This document shows positions 10,901-23,606 of a DNA stretch of 64,000 bases, piece by piece. The DNA lies in NCBI GenBank assembly GCA_028564675.1, contig JAOVVO010000190.1, positions 55,941-119,940 of the forward strand, given 5' to 3'. Position 1 is the first letter of the stretch; every line of letters begins with the position of its first letter. The notes under the pieces are model-generated. The model saw only the letters and a program-made list of their open reading frames with translations. It was not told the origin of the DNA and ran no database searches. Position numbers and translations under genes: made by a program. This stretch comes from Onchocerca lupi. Lineage: Eukaryota > Nematoda > Chromadorea > Rhabditida > Onchocercidae.

Positions 10901-13900
10901 CATTTTATGAGTCATATCAGCTTTTAAATGTCATTTTTTTTATATAGATTTCAAAAGCTCTTCATTTTTTCTGGCTTCATAGTAAAATAATGGAGAAAAA
11001 TTGCACGATATAAAAAGACCATATTTTTAAACTACCAGACTAAAAAGGAAACAGAATACACAGGTTACCGTAATGATTTTGTTAATTCCTCACATTCTTT
11101 ACGCGAAAAACAATAAATAATTCCACTAAAGTCCGCAAATCTGGTTTTAATTAATTCCACTAAAATATCCACGAATTCAGTATCTGATGATGGCTTCTGA
11201 CGAACACTGTAATGCAAATTTGGCCGATTGAAACCAGCACGGAATACTATAGCTGCTACAAATATATTCAATTAATGTGTGAAAAATGAAGATAGAATGT
11301 TTGAATAACAATCCGATAAAACTTCCCTTCATAGTTATTATTTAAAAAAGCCAAAAAAAAAACTTTTAGTTAAAATGAGAAGGACAATAAAAAGTAGTCA
11401 ACCAATGTTGTTCCGAAACTTTTCAAAAATCCGACCCATTTAAAGTATTTGTTAGATATTTCATAAATCGCAATGAATTATAAAAAATCATAATAATTCA
11501 ATCAAAATTTACTTATAAATTCAAATATTAAAAAAGAAAACCTGGAATCCCCAGTATATTTTTCACATCATCAATAACATCAGCAGTAGCTGTAGCAGTC
11601 AGTCCAATCAACGGCACGCCTTGAAATTGACGTTTTAAAATATTAAGGAATTTAAAATCTGGTCGAAAATCATGTCCCCATTGTGAGCAGCAATGTACTT
11701 CATCAATTGCAATCAACTGAAATCTACAGAGAAATGGCTTTAAAAAAATTTTTAAATTAATTAAATTTCTTTATATGGCAACCATATTTCTTTCTACGGA
11801 AATAGTGCATGAAACAAACAACCAGAGACATGAAAAAATTTCACACAAAAAACAAGCCGATTTTATTCATGGAAGTGTCTGATTTATTTAATCAAGTTTT
11901 CACAATAAAAAGTATTAATGCAATGCCTAGTTATTTAGTGAAGTATATTTCTTTTGGCGAAGAAACTGAGAAGAAATATGACTGAAAATTAGTTCCGATC
12001 GTTAAAAAGCTAGGATATCAAATAAATTGAATGAGTAAACCGAAACATCTATATCGTGTCAACACGTAGAAAATTAAACAAAATTAAAAAAATGGAATTA
12101 AGTTCGCTACATTCAACAACTAACCTTTAATCGTTTTAGGTCGTTACATTTTTCCAAACGATTCATAATTCGCTTACTTTTTGCCAATTTTTCTGGAGTG
12201 ACATAAAGCAAGCGTAGCAAAGCTTTTGGATCAATAAGTGCAGCTTGTACTCGACATATCTGTAAATCTTTGATGTATTTTTCAATTATAGTAATTTCAC
12301 TAATAATTTAGAGGAACTATTCTTCATAATCGAAGCAGTAAATTTCAAATAACGAATTAATTCAAAGGATTTAGAAGAAAATAGCTTAAAGCAGCTGTAA
12401 TCAATTTATAAGTCTAACAAACTGCATTGTTTGTTTGCTTCTCCCTCTATCTCTTGTTGATTGATTTTCACTAGGTCATATTACAAACAAGATTCTCTAT
12501 CATATTCTCTCGCTTTGAAATTTAAAGTTTTCTTTCATTTTCTTCCTATCTCTTAATATTGGCAGTCCAATTACAGAACAAATTACAGTAAATGGTTAAA
12601 GATCAGCACTGTGAGTATCTCTACTGAAAAATGTAATGCTCGGTCGTAGATAGATTTGCAGTTGCATTCTTGTGAAGAGATGCATTACAATAAATTTTCA
12701 AAAAATCTCAATAATCTAAGTTTCTAGAAAATTCCAGAAAAAATAAAGCAGAATATTATTTAAGCTGTTACAAATTTATGTATGACATAATGAAGCCTTT
12801 TGGCATCAATAAAAAACTGAACATTAATCTTCCTTAGAAGGAAAATCAATATTTAGCCTCTCGATGAAAATCTAATAGAATTCGATTTAAAATATTTCTA
12901 TAACACTAATTTCTCAAAAGAAGCTAAATGATAAGAACAATTTTAAAGTTCCAAAAAATATTTCAAAACATTTTATTCAACATCGTATACATGCGGTGTG
13001 ATAACAGTTTCGCTGATAAAAAATGTAAAATTCGATGTCCTATCCTTTAAGGATCATTTTTGAGTTCCAAAATATCCATCTTACAATTAAATGACTTCAA
13101 TATATTTCCAATTAAGCATGAATTTTTCATAAATTACTTTATTACCTCCTCCTTTGTGGTAGATTGATTGAGTGTTGCTGCATCAATGCCTAATTTTTTT
13201 AACTGATACAATTGGTCTTCAATAAGAGCTACCAGAGGCGACACAACCAAAACAATACCTATAAAAGCAAAAAAAAAAAGTATAGAGATTTCATTTACTT
13301 TCTGAATAAAAACTGCATTTTGATGTAACCTGAAAAAGAACTTTTTTTCTTTAAACAATAACCTTTCATAATAACAGCAGGCAACTGATAACAAAGACTT
13401 TTCCCGCTTCCAGTACTCATCACCACCAAACAATCTTCTTTCAACAATATTGCATTGATCACAGCTCTGAAGAAAAAATTAGAAATATGCACAATGATCT
13501 CTCTTATTTGTAAAAAAAACTTCGAGATGCACCTCTTATATAGATTTAACAAGTTTTTTTATAGCAAAAATTAATATTAATAGCGAGAGATCTATATTGA
13601 ATAGATCTCTTACTACTAATATTAACTAAAAAATGTGAAATTTCGATGAAAGAGAACCTCTGTAGAGGACGAAAGTCATTCAATTTAAAAACATCATGTA
13701 ATATGCGGCGACACTCTTTCATCCATTGAAAATCGTCTGAATCCCAAATATTAAATGAACTTTCATCCTTCACATTTCGTTCAGCTATACGTTTTTCGAT
13801 CTGCAAAAGTTTTAGTGAATAATTCCGATGCAAAAATTTAAACTTCGAAAGTTGTTATAATTCTTGATGCTCATTAATGAACTTTCACAAACTAATTTCA

Positions 13901-14135
13901 TTTACGCGATTGCAACAGAGAAAGGATATAAATTCAGTGTGATCTTTCGGCCATTTCACGCTGAATTTATGGTAATCTAACAATATACAAAAAAATTAAC
14001 CTGTGCTTTTCTTTCCAGTAACGTATGTTTCCGCTTCTTCAATGAACGTATATCCTCTTCGATTCTTTCCAGTTCCTCATCCAATTTTGACAACTCCGAT
14101 GAAAGTTTTGCTCCCAGTAATCTTGTGGATTCCAT
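7914..14135 (-). CDS. RECQL: RecQ-family DNA helicase, RECQ1/RECQL type
   Basis: Thirteen exons, read 14135-14001, 13800-13658, 13466-13363, 13258-13146, 12259-12125, 11716-11542, 11255-11069, 10743-10625, 10518-10442, 9913-9767, 9298-9140, 8882-8751 and 8117-7914, give 609 residues; human RECQL has 649. It is an ATP-dependent 3'-5' nuclear helicase acting in genome maintenance. Visible parts: N-terminal coiled coil (about 10-60), a WDSDDF/FKLNDFRPLQ motif shared with RECQL, Walker A STGSGKS (Lys 115), DEVH box (215-218), GLTATAT motif III, FNRPNLHYSVRQKP, VATVAFGMGIDK motif V, and QESGRVGRD motif VI (396-404, Val where Ala is usual). The RQC zinc cysteines are 449, 467, 471 and 474. The winged-helix hairpin EDFHFTPYSIISY keeps the tip Tyr (550) typical of RECQL. 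There is no HRDC domain. A basic KFSRKRP near the C-terminus could be a nuclear signal. An overlapping short ORF starts at 14145, just upstream of the start. The acceptors of exons 7 and 12 have close alternatives. Confidence 0.95.
8293..8550 (-). other. unexplained 85-codon ORF inside RECQ1 intron 12
   Basis: The frame lies wholly within the intron 8118-8750 on the same strand. From about residue 15 it reads as a charged, protein-like sequence (for example KKRRENDFMNIRRMVDV and LRMPERITRLTHKEKIND) and ends in TAA at 8293. It does not belong to any RecQ domain I know. Possibilities are an alternative 3' exon of RECQ1, a nested gene, or chance. No family was recognised. Confidence 0.25.
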
Positions 14136-15850
14136 TACTGTTCATCGAAAGAGGTAACTCAAAACTGAATAACAAAGTAACTGATTACTGATAAGGATAC
14201 CATATCCAAAGATACAATCTCCTTCTGTTCCGAACATCGGCCAACAATAACCACAAAACACCACGTACTCTTTTCGTTCCCGAACAGATGTATTCGGAGT
14301 TGAGATCGAGATGTTGATCTTGATTATTGGTGATTTCGGGATGGGACATGGTTGATAGGGTCCTCGTTTATCTCAGACTAATAATAATAGTTGCGGAATT
14401 AGGAACAAACTATTCAGGATAGAGTTAAGGATCAATTAATCTTTATTGATCACAGCGATATCAGTGATCATTTTGAGTAATTTCCCCGAGAAATCAGTAA
14501 TTATTTTGAAGTATAATTTTCATTCTCATGCTTTCATATCAACTGAACAAAATTCAAATACTAATTATTACATGCGCCAAGTTGAAAATTGGAATATTTG
14601 ACAATAAACGACATTTATTTATCTCAAGAAAAATTTATTTACCATCCAACATTTTCCATCAATTCTATTTTTAGTTTCATTTCTAAAAAAAACTAGTTCT
14701 TGAAATATAGTCATTGAGCTTTTGCTGAGTAAAGGAATGAACCTGAATTCATAGGCAACTTTGCTAGCAAAAGTTTTGTGAAAAATTTTTTCATAAATAT
14801 TTAAACTCGGTTTAAAATAGCACGAAGTTAAAAAGTTAAATTTATGAGAAGATTAAATTTGATTCTGATGACTGTCACATGATCTCTAGCGATAATGCTA
14901 AATGAAATTTTTTCCTGAGCGATTAATCTTTGACATAACTCTGCTCGGTTGATCATCCTTAATCTTTCTAGCTCATTCGGATACTTCGGAGAAGTGATAG
15001 TAAAATTTAAAGTAAAGTTTCTTATGTAATAAAATAGTAATGCGAAGAAAATATTTATATTACTGGAATGAAATAATCATAAAATAGGAAATAAATAATT
15101 GAAATATGAATAGAAAAACTACAGAAACAATTGAAAGAACAGTTCCACTTTCAATTTTTTTTTTTAATTTAAACTTCCCAAGTTCAGCATTAAAATCGTA
15201 TTCAAAATAGATGCAATTATGTAAATAGCATTTTTCTTTATGGCAGTGATCTATTTTTGTGCCAATTATTATGCTCCTTTGATATTTGATTTTCATTTTC
15301 TTGTCTCTTTTGAACAAAATTCATGAATTTCGAGGTTGACCCAAGGTCAAACTTACTGAGATCATGAATTCCAAGTTCGAAATATCAAACGAAACGCATA
15401 TGTTAATTAATAAAAGTTATGAAGTATACACGTATGAAGAGAGATGTTAAGAAATAAAGTGACATATGAATAAAAGAAAATAGATAAGTTAGCTTCTACC
15501 GTATGCCTTCTACAGTATCTCCTCTACAATATACCTCAGAATAGAGCTTAAAATTTCATCCCGCTGCATGTAAATTATTGAATTTGGATATAATTTCTAA
15601 ATGATTTTCTATATAAACAAAAATGCATGTTTTAAAGTTGCAATTCAATTTTAAATTATTCAAGTTGAATTATAATACATTGCAACTTTAAATTATTTTA
15701 CAAATATTTCAGATATGTACTTCTTTTTTTAAAGAAAAAATTCATAAAATTGGTAAATCATTGATTAACAAATTATAAGGATGAACTTTAAATTTAATTC
15801 CTAGCGAAAAACAATAATTTATTATCTTACAAATATTTCAGATGAAAGAA
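14136..15850. other. upstream region of RECQ1 and 3' flank of the odd gene
   Basis: A relatively GC-richer segment at about 14200-14400 is the likely RECQ1 promoter and 5' UTR. The rest is AT-rich and should contain the 3' UTR of the odd-family gene. No exon was found. Confidence 0.45.
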
Positions 15851-18243
15851 TTATGATGAATTAATGGTAGAAATTTTTCCTAGTACTGGTGATTTTGAAC
15901 CATTACTGGTAAAAACGATGTTCTTCCTGACAATACCAATTCGTTTATCCTGAAAAAAAAAATATTCTGCTCCTCTAAAAAGTAAGTTTGAAAATATTCG
16001 TAATAAAATGAAGTAGAACAAATTAAAGAAGCTGTATTCCTAAAATAAAAATTTTTTTTTAGAAATTTTGAAACAAATAAATGATTAAAGAAATATATGG
16101 TTAAGGAAATAATATAAAGTAACGAGATAATTATCAATTTGTATTTATCGATAGGAGAAATTGGATATCAATAATTTTAATTCTGACTTAACTTTTCCTT
16201 GATTTATATGATTGAAGTAAAAATTGAAATTCTGTTGCTGCTTGAGATGAATAACTTTCTTGATAATTTGAATTATACTTACTTTTCTCGAAGTATACAA
16301 GAAATATTTGAACAAAATGATCAGAATATATCTTACTTGAGTATTATCTAACGGAGGAATTATGACGTTGTTCTGAACTTTTCGTGCTTTCCTCTGTTCC
16401 ACATCTAATGAATTGCTATGTGAAATTCGATGAACTTGAAGTGTTCGCGATTGACAGAATCCTTTCTGGCATATGTCACATTTGAATGGTTTATCCTTCG
16501 AATGAATAAATCTGAACAGAAGAAGGACAAAATGCAATTTGAAATAAAACCTGAATTGAGTAAAAGTAAAATTATCATACTTGTTGCTATACCTGTTTTG
16601 CCAATTTGCATATAGAGATTAAAAAATGATAAATTTGGAAAAAAAAAAAACGGAAAACTAAAACCTGTGATCTCGGAGATGATCCTGCCTCCGAAAAGCT
16701 TTGCCACAAATATCACAGTCATACGGTCGCTCATCGGTATGTGTACGTTCATGTATTAACAAATTATATGATTTGGTAAAATGTCGATTACAAAATTTAC
16801 AAATAAACTCTTTCTTTGGACGAGCTCCCCTACCGGTATTACGTTTTGGTAATAAAAACCTGAAAGTAAGTATCATTAGAAAGTTTTTAAGAATATTCTA
16901 TTATTTCTAATTCATTTAAATCAGCCTTCATTTATACCTGACTTATACTTAAGTTAATTATTTAATTACCAAATAAAATTAAATTCGAAACAAATTCACC
17001 ATGGTTTATTGGAATCATTCGTAGGAGCAATGGATGCAGTTGATGTATTTGGTAAACAACTTCGTGCTAGTCTATTGCTACTTTTCGTTATTCTTGCCAT
17101 CTAAAATTAATTAATTAAAATAAAAGAAAGGTGAAATGAACTGAAATCAAACACTCACTACTACTAACGAAACAGTAGAAAACACTGTTTTCTTTCTTTT
17201 CAAGAATAAAGAATGGAAATCAAAAAAAAAAAATAGATTAATTCATAAAAAGTTCAATTTGTGTAGCCAAAAGCAGCAAAATATTTAAGTTCAATTTAAT
17301 TTTTCCTCTATTTCTTTCCATGCTTTCTATTCTCTAGCCAAAATTTTTTCGGATTAGAGCATCTAAATTTTCATACAAAAAAAAATGAAAATTTTTTCTT
17401 AATTTTAAGCATAAATCTTAACCGTAGTCCGTTCCAGAAGGTAAATTGAACTTCTCTATTCTCAACTTAGTTTTCAAGAGCAATCCACCAATCTCGAAAT
17501 CAAATGATGTACAATCATTAGTGACCTCTAACCTACTTTGCTTTCATTTTCGATGCTTTTAGCAAGTTGAGTAAAATCAAATTTCGGATAATTGTTTGAA
17601 GCATTCCCTCTACTATCATCCATTGCTGTTTTTATCGCCATTTGTTGATGTAAATGGATGACTCGTTGCCTCTGAAGGGTCACTGATAACATCATAGTGA
17701 ATTGTTAAATTGATCAGTACTAAAATCGATCGTCTATTAGTGGCAGCTAGTGATCACTAAAATAGCTTAGCAATGCTGTTATTATTATTGCCTAAACATG
17801 ACTAAAACATCAAACAATCTTTCGATTCGTCACTTTCATTTGGGTATGATTATCAACTTTCCAGAGACCGCCAAGTGATAGTTTTTTTTTCTTTTTTTTT
17901 TGCAAGTAATGCACAATGTCTAAACATGTCGTCCAGTGATATTTACTTACTTTTATGATTATCAAAATGATTTTGTTTGATAAAAAGATAAATTTGCAAT
18001 TATCACAACAACAACAACCACCTGCGCATCGGCTGACATCTGAGCAAGCATCATTTGTCGGTATATATGTATGTAGTAGCGATTCCATTGCTCGCTTGTA
18101 TACTGATTAGGAAAAATCGTTGGTGCGGGTGGTACCGGAGTAGTTGACTGCTGTGTTCCGGTCAATGATACGAAGCCACCGAATGGATACGGACCCGGAA
18201 GCGGATGCATCCTAATTTCTGTAATCGCACGATTTTGTAACAT
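15851..18243 (-). CDS. odd: Odd-skipped/OSR family C2H2 zinc-finger transcription factor
   Basis: Six exons, read 18243-18022, 17671-17537, 17100-17000, 16859-16665, 16511-16337 and 15949-15851, give 308 residues. Three tandem C2H2 fingers follow the OSR consensus closely: finger 1 has C173, C176, H189 and H193 with RHFTKSYNLLIHERTH; finger 2 has C201, C204, H217 and H221 with KAFRRQDHLRDHR; finger 3 has C229, C232, H245 and H249 with KGFCQSRTLQVH. Linkers are THTDERPY and HSKDKPF. Before the fingers lie the family motif KFDFTQLAKSI (about 104-114) and the RPKKEFICKFC lead-in. The N-terminal 74 residues are Pro/Thr/Gln-rich. In C. elegans the family (odd-1, odd-2) acts in gut development; which paralogue this is was not resolved. 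The ATG at 18243 is the first Met in the open frame, but the frame stays open upstream to a TTTCCAG acceptor-like site, so a further 5' exon is possible. Confidence 0.93.
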
Positions 18244-18600
18244 CCGAAAACGTATCAACTGTGCCACTACTCCTGGAAAGCTCGTAAAACTGATAAGATA
18301 TTACTATTATCGTTAATTTTGGTGAAGAATTTCTAAAATGACCCATAAATTAATGTAGCCTAACAAATGGTAGAAGTTTGTTTAAATTAGGGATCCCAGA
18401 TGTTCAGATTATCAATATTTTCACAGGAATGAAAGCTGATCCAGTTATTTCCTCGGGAAGAATCTAAATCACAGAGATTCTTATATGATTATACTCATAT
18501 GCATGTACGTACTTTATAGGTATTAAAAAGAATGTAAAGGCTGATATGATATGATATGATATGATATGACTGACAATTACTGTTTATAAAACATGTCGGC
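18244..18600. other. proximal 5' flank of the odd-family gene
   Basis: AT-rich promoter-proximal sequence without a clear TATA box; it ends in the GATAT microsatellite at 18543-18568. Confidence 0.4.
18543..18568 (+). repeat. (GATAT)5 microsatellite
   Basis: Five tandem GATAT pentamers. Each contains a GATA core, which may matter because it lies about 300 bases upstream of the odd-family start. Confidence 0.8.
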
Positions 18601-18633
18601 ACTCTTTGTAGCTTTTTTTCGAACCGTTTATTT

Positions 18634-18951
18634 TGCATGTGCAGATGAATGCATGTCAGTTTTCATGTGTTTGCATGTCTGCAAACAATTGCTTGTGCGC
18701 TATTGCATGTTTTGTCTGTCACTAAACTTTCTGATATCTTTACGCAAAGGTTACAATAATATAAATGGCGGCAAAGATGAAAGGTTGCATCTGTTGATGA
18801 TATGTGAAGTGATCGGAGTGGAGTTCTTCATTCCGAAACACCAATCATTAACCTTAGATGATAATAACCGTTCCAAATAACTGCACAGAAAAACCCATAT
18901 TTACATGCACATACTTGCATATAAATATGCATGAGCATGCAGAAATGCATG
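18634..18951. promoter_or_regulatory. cluster of TGCATG/CATGCA words
   Basis: At least eight TGCATG or CATGCA hexamers lie in about 320 bases, roughly 400-700 bases upstream of the odd-family coding start. The density stands out from the surrounding A/T-rich sequence. The role is unknown. Confidence 0.4.
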
Positions 18952-21900
18952 CGCAAATACCTAAATGCATTACAGTGTAAGTTTTTCGAAGACAACATCG
19001 AGAATCTTAGTCTTAGCTATTAGGAAATTACGACAGGTTCTCTGGAGAAATTGAAGTACTGTTTTAATTTCTCCTCTTAAATCTAATAATCTCGAAGACT
19101 CGCGATGATGCTTTTTTAGCAGATTCTGATCAGATTCTCCTTATTACTGTAGAAAAAAAATAAATTGTCTACAAAAATATCAGTAAGAATAAATGTAAAT
19201 GTTTTGTCTCATCTTTATGCCGAATCTTTCTCCCTTCATCTACCACTAAAAAAGGTTGACACAATCACGAGCAAAAAATCGGAATAAATTTTGTATATCA
19301 TTTTTGCCTGCATTTTTCCTCATGAACATATAAGCGTTGCTACAACAATTAGGGAATTAGTAAACCTGAAATGAATCTTACTCTTCCTGATGACAATGAT
19401 CCTTCTGTCATTTTACGTGCCGTTAAAGAATACATCTACTTGAAATAATTGGAAAAGAGAAATTTAAAAGTTTTCAAAGAACCATATCGTAGGAGGAAGA
19501 GAATGAATCGTCCGGACATACCGACTGAAAATGCATGCAAAGGAAGCTGAAAGTGGAAGTAGCAGGAAGAGAATTGTGCGGCACAATCTTTTGATCGTTT
19601 AAAAATCAAACAAACTGAATTGATGATAGCAACAGAAGAAACTCTTTCATACATAAATATAGTGCTAAAATTTGCTTCTGATTTGAATGCTTCACAAAAA
19701 GCAACGACGGGAGCGACCACTCCTCCATTTGAGCATCAAATAGATGAAAGGATGAAGCCGCCACCTGCTTCGACATCCTGGACTGAACTGATTCCTTCCT
19801 TCACACACCCCCATCTTCCGCATCCATCCATCCGATCCTTCAGATGACAATCGCCAGTATTATGCTTCATTCTTATAGCCATTTTGTATCTTAAAATTTT
19901 GAATGCTTACCCGCTTCCTTTCTATTTTTCAATCACCAACTGTAAGCATTCACTATCATCAACTTTTACTTGCCACTATCTTTTTCATACTAAGCTTTTA
20001 TAAACTGAAAAAAGAATCGGGCATGCAAATCTCTTAGACAAATTTTTTCATTGATTAATTTTAGACGTATTAAGAATCTCTTGTGGATTCTTGTATTATT
20101 TTTCAAATGTTCATTTATCGCTTTTAATGATAATTACACGATAAAAAGCATCATTGTATCCAAAAATCTGTCAAAATTAATAGCAAAGTCAAAAAGTTTA
20201 GACCAAATTTTAAGTTCAAAATACTTTTTGAACTACAACTTTTCACTAATTTTTTTCTCTAAAAAAAAAAAAAAAAAAACGACAAAAAATGATTTTAAGA
20301 ATTCAGTATGATTAAATGAGTATTATCAAAGCGAAACTGCTGCTTTTGGAATGATTCAATTCAAAATCACAAACATCGCTATCTTTAAGATTTAATTTCC
20401 GCTCAACGGAGCATTTTTTAATGAATGATTGCGTATCAGAAATAATTTTATCAGGTGTTTGCCGCAACATAAAATAAGTAATAAATGACTTATGCATATA
20501 TAAATTAGTTCAATTTATCAGTTATCATTGACATCAATGACTTTTATCATAAATTTTCAATTCATCAACTTCATTTGCAGTTACTCTTTCGTGTTTTTTA
20601 GAATCTTTGTAAGTTCTTATTATGCTATAAATACTTCAAGCAATAATTGATTATTATTTGATAATTTAAATTTGTATTTGTGATATCATCCAAATCCAAA
20701 TCTGTTACAGTAAGTGTCAGAAAGAAGTTTAATATACATAGTTGCTACAGTCATTCTTATCTAGAAATTTTTGCAACTAAGAAAACATTACTCAAATTGA
20801 AGTAGATTAAATTTCATTTCATTCTATTCACAAAGAATAATTATAATAATTAGCAATTATTCCGAAAGCTTTTTGCTTTACTTTTCAAGTATTTTCACTC
20901 AAATTCCCTTCGCATTTGAACAATTTTTGTGGAACAATTTATTAATTTAAGAATGAATTATGAGTTTTCATGATATTCATCACCTAAAACTAATTCAAAC
21001 TTTATGCCGCCCCAGCGAAGCAATCGGAAAACAGAAGCTTGAATTTTTTTTAGATTTTTATAATTTCTTGACATTTAAAAAAAAAAAAACTTATGCATCT
21101 GGTAGCTCAACAGAAAATTTAAGATTTGAAATAAAAAGACAAAGAACTTGTGACAAACTTGAGAACTTGAGAATTCATTTTTTGCAGTATTGCTTTCCAT
21201 ATAGATTTCGCTTAAATTTATTTCTTCTCACCATTTGTAATGCAACTTGAAATTTTTCTGATGTATAAATAAACTCTATTGTAGAAGAAATTCACAGTAC
21301 ATAAGTTGAATGATAGAACAAACAAAAATGATCTATTCTAAGATGAAAAAGGATGGGATGAGGAAGTGTTAATAATGATAAAGAATCGTCAATATTATCG
21401 TTTTGATCGCAGTAGTCGGAAGTATGGCAAAGTAATACCAAAAAAAAAAAAAAATAGGAATAAAAGTAGACAAAAAAATAAAGATAGGAAATTGTGTGAG
21501 AGTAAAATTAATTTAGTAATTGGAGAATAAAAAAAAGAACTGAATTAATTGTATTACTTATAGCGATTAGTATTTAGTCATCTAGGACAGAAAAAGAACT
21601 TAATTAATTGTGAAATTTATGGTAGTCATTTTCATTTATTTCATAGTATTCATTTCATTTACTCTGAGCAAAAACTGAATTAGAAAACAAACATAAAACA
21701 TATTTCACAAACACAATTGATGATTAAAGGGAATAAATTGAAATTTCATATTTAAAAAACCTTTTTTCTCTTTTTTGGAATTTTAGCTCTTTCACAATGA
21801 AACGAATACTTGCCAGCTATAGATTTACCACAAAATTTTATAGCATTCGTCTATCATATTATATATAATGTATATTGCACTAAAGTCCCTCTGAAATTAA

Positions 21901-22697
21901 TACAATTGCTAAATTCTATTGCAAATATACAAAAAAGTTTAAACTAAATTTGAGCTGTTGAGTAAATTTAATGTAACATCCTATGAGTCCCTAACTTCAT
22001 TAAAATCGATAAATGAAGATTTTTTTCACGTTGCTGAAAAGTTATAAATTGAGCGTCAAAAAATATTGAAAATATAACTGAATCATGACTCAAATTCATT
22101 AATTGCATGAGTTTCCATAAAATTTTTTGCTTATTGCAAGAACATTTTTAGGCTCAAAATTCTTATTTCTTTTAAGAATTCTTTTTTTCAAAATTATTAG
22201 TTTAAACATGAATTAATAATTAATAAGAATTGAGAGATCAAGTTTTGATTCTAATTCTTATTTGATTTCTTATCTAATTCGGAATTTCTTATTTAAAAAT
22301 CCTCAATTTATAAATTATTAATTCATCATAAATTAATGAGAATTACTTATAAATCGTTCGATTAATAAGTAATTTGCTCAAAAATTATTTGAATTAAGAA
22401 TTCATTAATAGCTAAATACTTGCTCATATAATTTTTGAAATTTCTGAAAATTTTCATACAGTATTTAGAACAATTCTACAAATTACTTCCATCTTCTGCG
22501 CGTCTCTCTCTCTCTGTTACATTTCCTCTCTTCTTCGAATTGAAATGATAATCTGATATAAGATTAGGATTGATAAGTGCGCAGGTTGATAAAGCATCAA
22601 GACAGACTGATAAAAGCATATCATCGACAGATAAACAAACGGACAGACAGATAAATCAACGGAAATAAAATAAAGAAGGAAGTGTGAATTAGTCACA

Positions 22698-22830
22698 CCA
22701 ACCGTTAGCGACGAACACATCTACTGGTTGGTAGTAGCAGCCGATCGGTGGCTTCATCGACACTTATCTGCCTACCGTAACCCTGCCAGCAACGTCTACT
22801 GGTTGGTTAAAGGCTACAGGAGCAGCTCCG
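22698..22830. other. GC-richer island with a repeated 12-base word
   Basis: The word TCTACTGGTTGG occurs at 22720-22731 and again at 22795-22806. CCAACC, an inverted match to its core, occurs just upstream near 22699. The block is markedly richer in G and C than its flanks. Confidence 0.5.
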
Positions 22831-23582
22831 CCCACCAAAAAAGTTTTCGAAAAATTTTGATATTTTGTAACTGCTCAAACTTTCAAATCATTGCAACTAT
22901 TCGAAATCTCGAATCATTACGGATAAAATTGATGAAATCAGGTTTATTCATTTAAAATATACGCTTATCAATTTAAGAAAAGATGCAATTTTACTTTTTA
23001 TCAAAACCCTTCATTTGTTTGACAAATAATAATATCATAACAGAAAAATTTTCGCAATATAAGAATTATTTATGGGAAAAATTGTTTACAAACTACTTAC
23101 TGAAGTGTTTCAATAGCTGATATTGTGAATTATTAAAAATTTTGTCTGTAATTTCATTCAGATCATAACCATGACGGCCAGGTTATATTAACTGATAAGC
23201 AAATGATTATAATAAAATGAATTTCTAAATGATACATTGAAAATATAAATATAGCATAATTTATCAATTAATTGCTAGCAAATTTCTCAACTCATTGTAA
23301 ATATATTTGATAGTAGACTTATTATAAAAACTTATCACTCCTAATCAAACAATAAAAGACTTGATTACATAATTTTTTTATTAGATAATTAAGTCTTTTG
23401 TTCGGTAATCAGATCAATTAGATAATAAGTTTTTGATCAGCAATACTATCAATCTCTTGAAGAATAGCTCACGATGACAATAATTCAATTTTTTATTGCA
23501 ACTTATCTCTAATCTAGACTTGTCGACGAAAAATTTACTTTCTGCTAATTTCTATTAATTTTAAATTTCGCTAAATTTCGTT

Positions 23583-23606
23583 TTATTATTATTATTATTA
23601 TTATTA
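23583..23606 (+). repeat. (ATT)n microsatellite
   Basis: About eight tandem ATT/TTA trinucleotides. Confidence 0.85.

Noticed and set aside
11250..11260. Alternative NAG acceptor three bases downstream in RECQ1 exon 7
   Set aside because: Both keep frame, but the upstream TTTGTAG gives the residue spacing to the FNRPN motif seen in RECQL.
16405..16910. Extra ORFs around the zinc-finger exons
   Set aside because: They run across verified splice sites of the odd-family gene or lie antisense to them.
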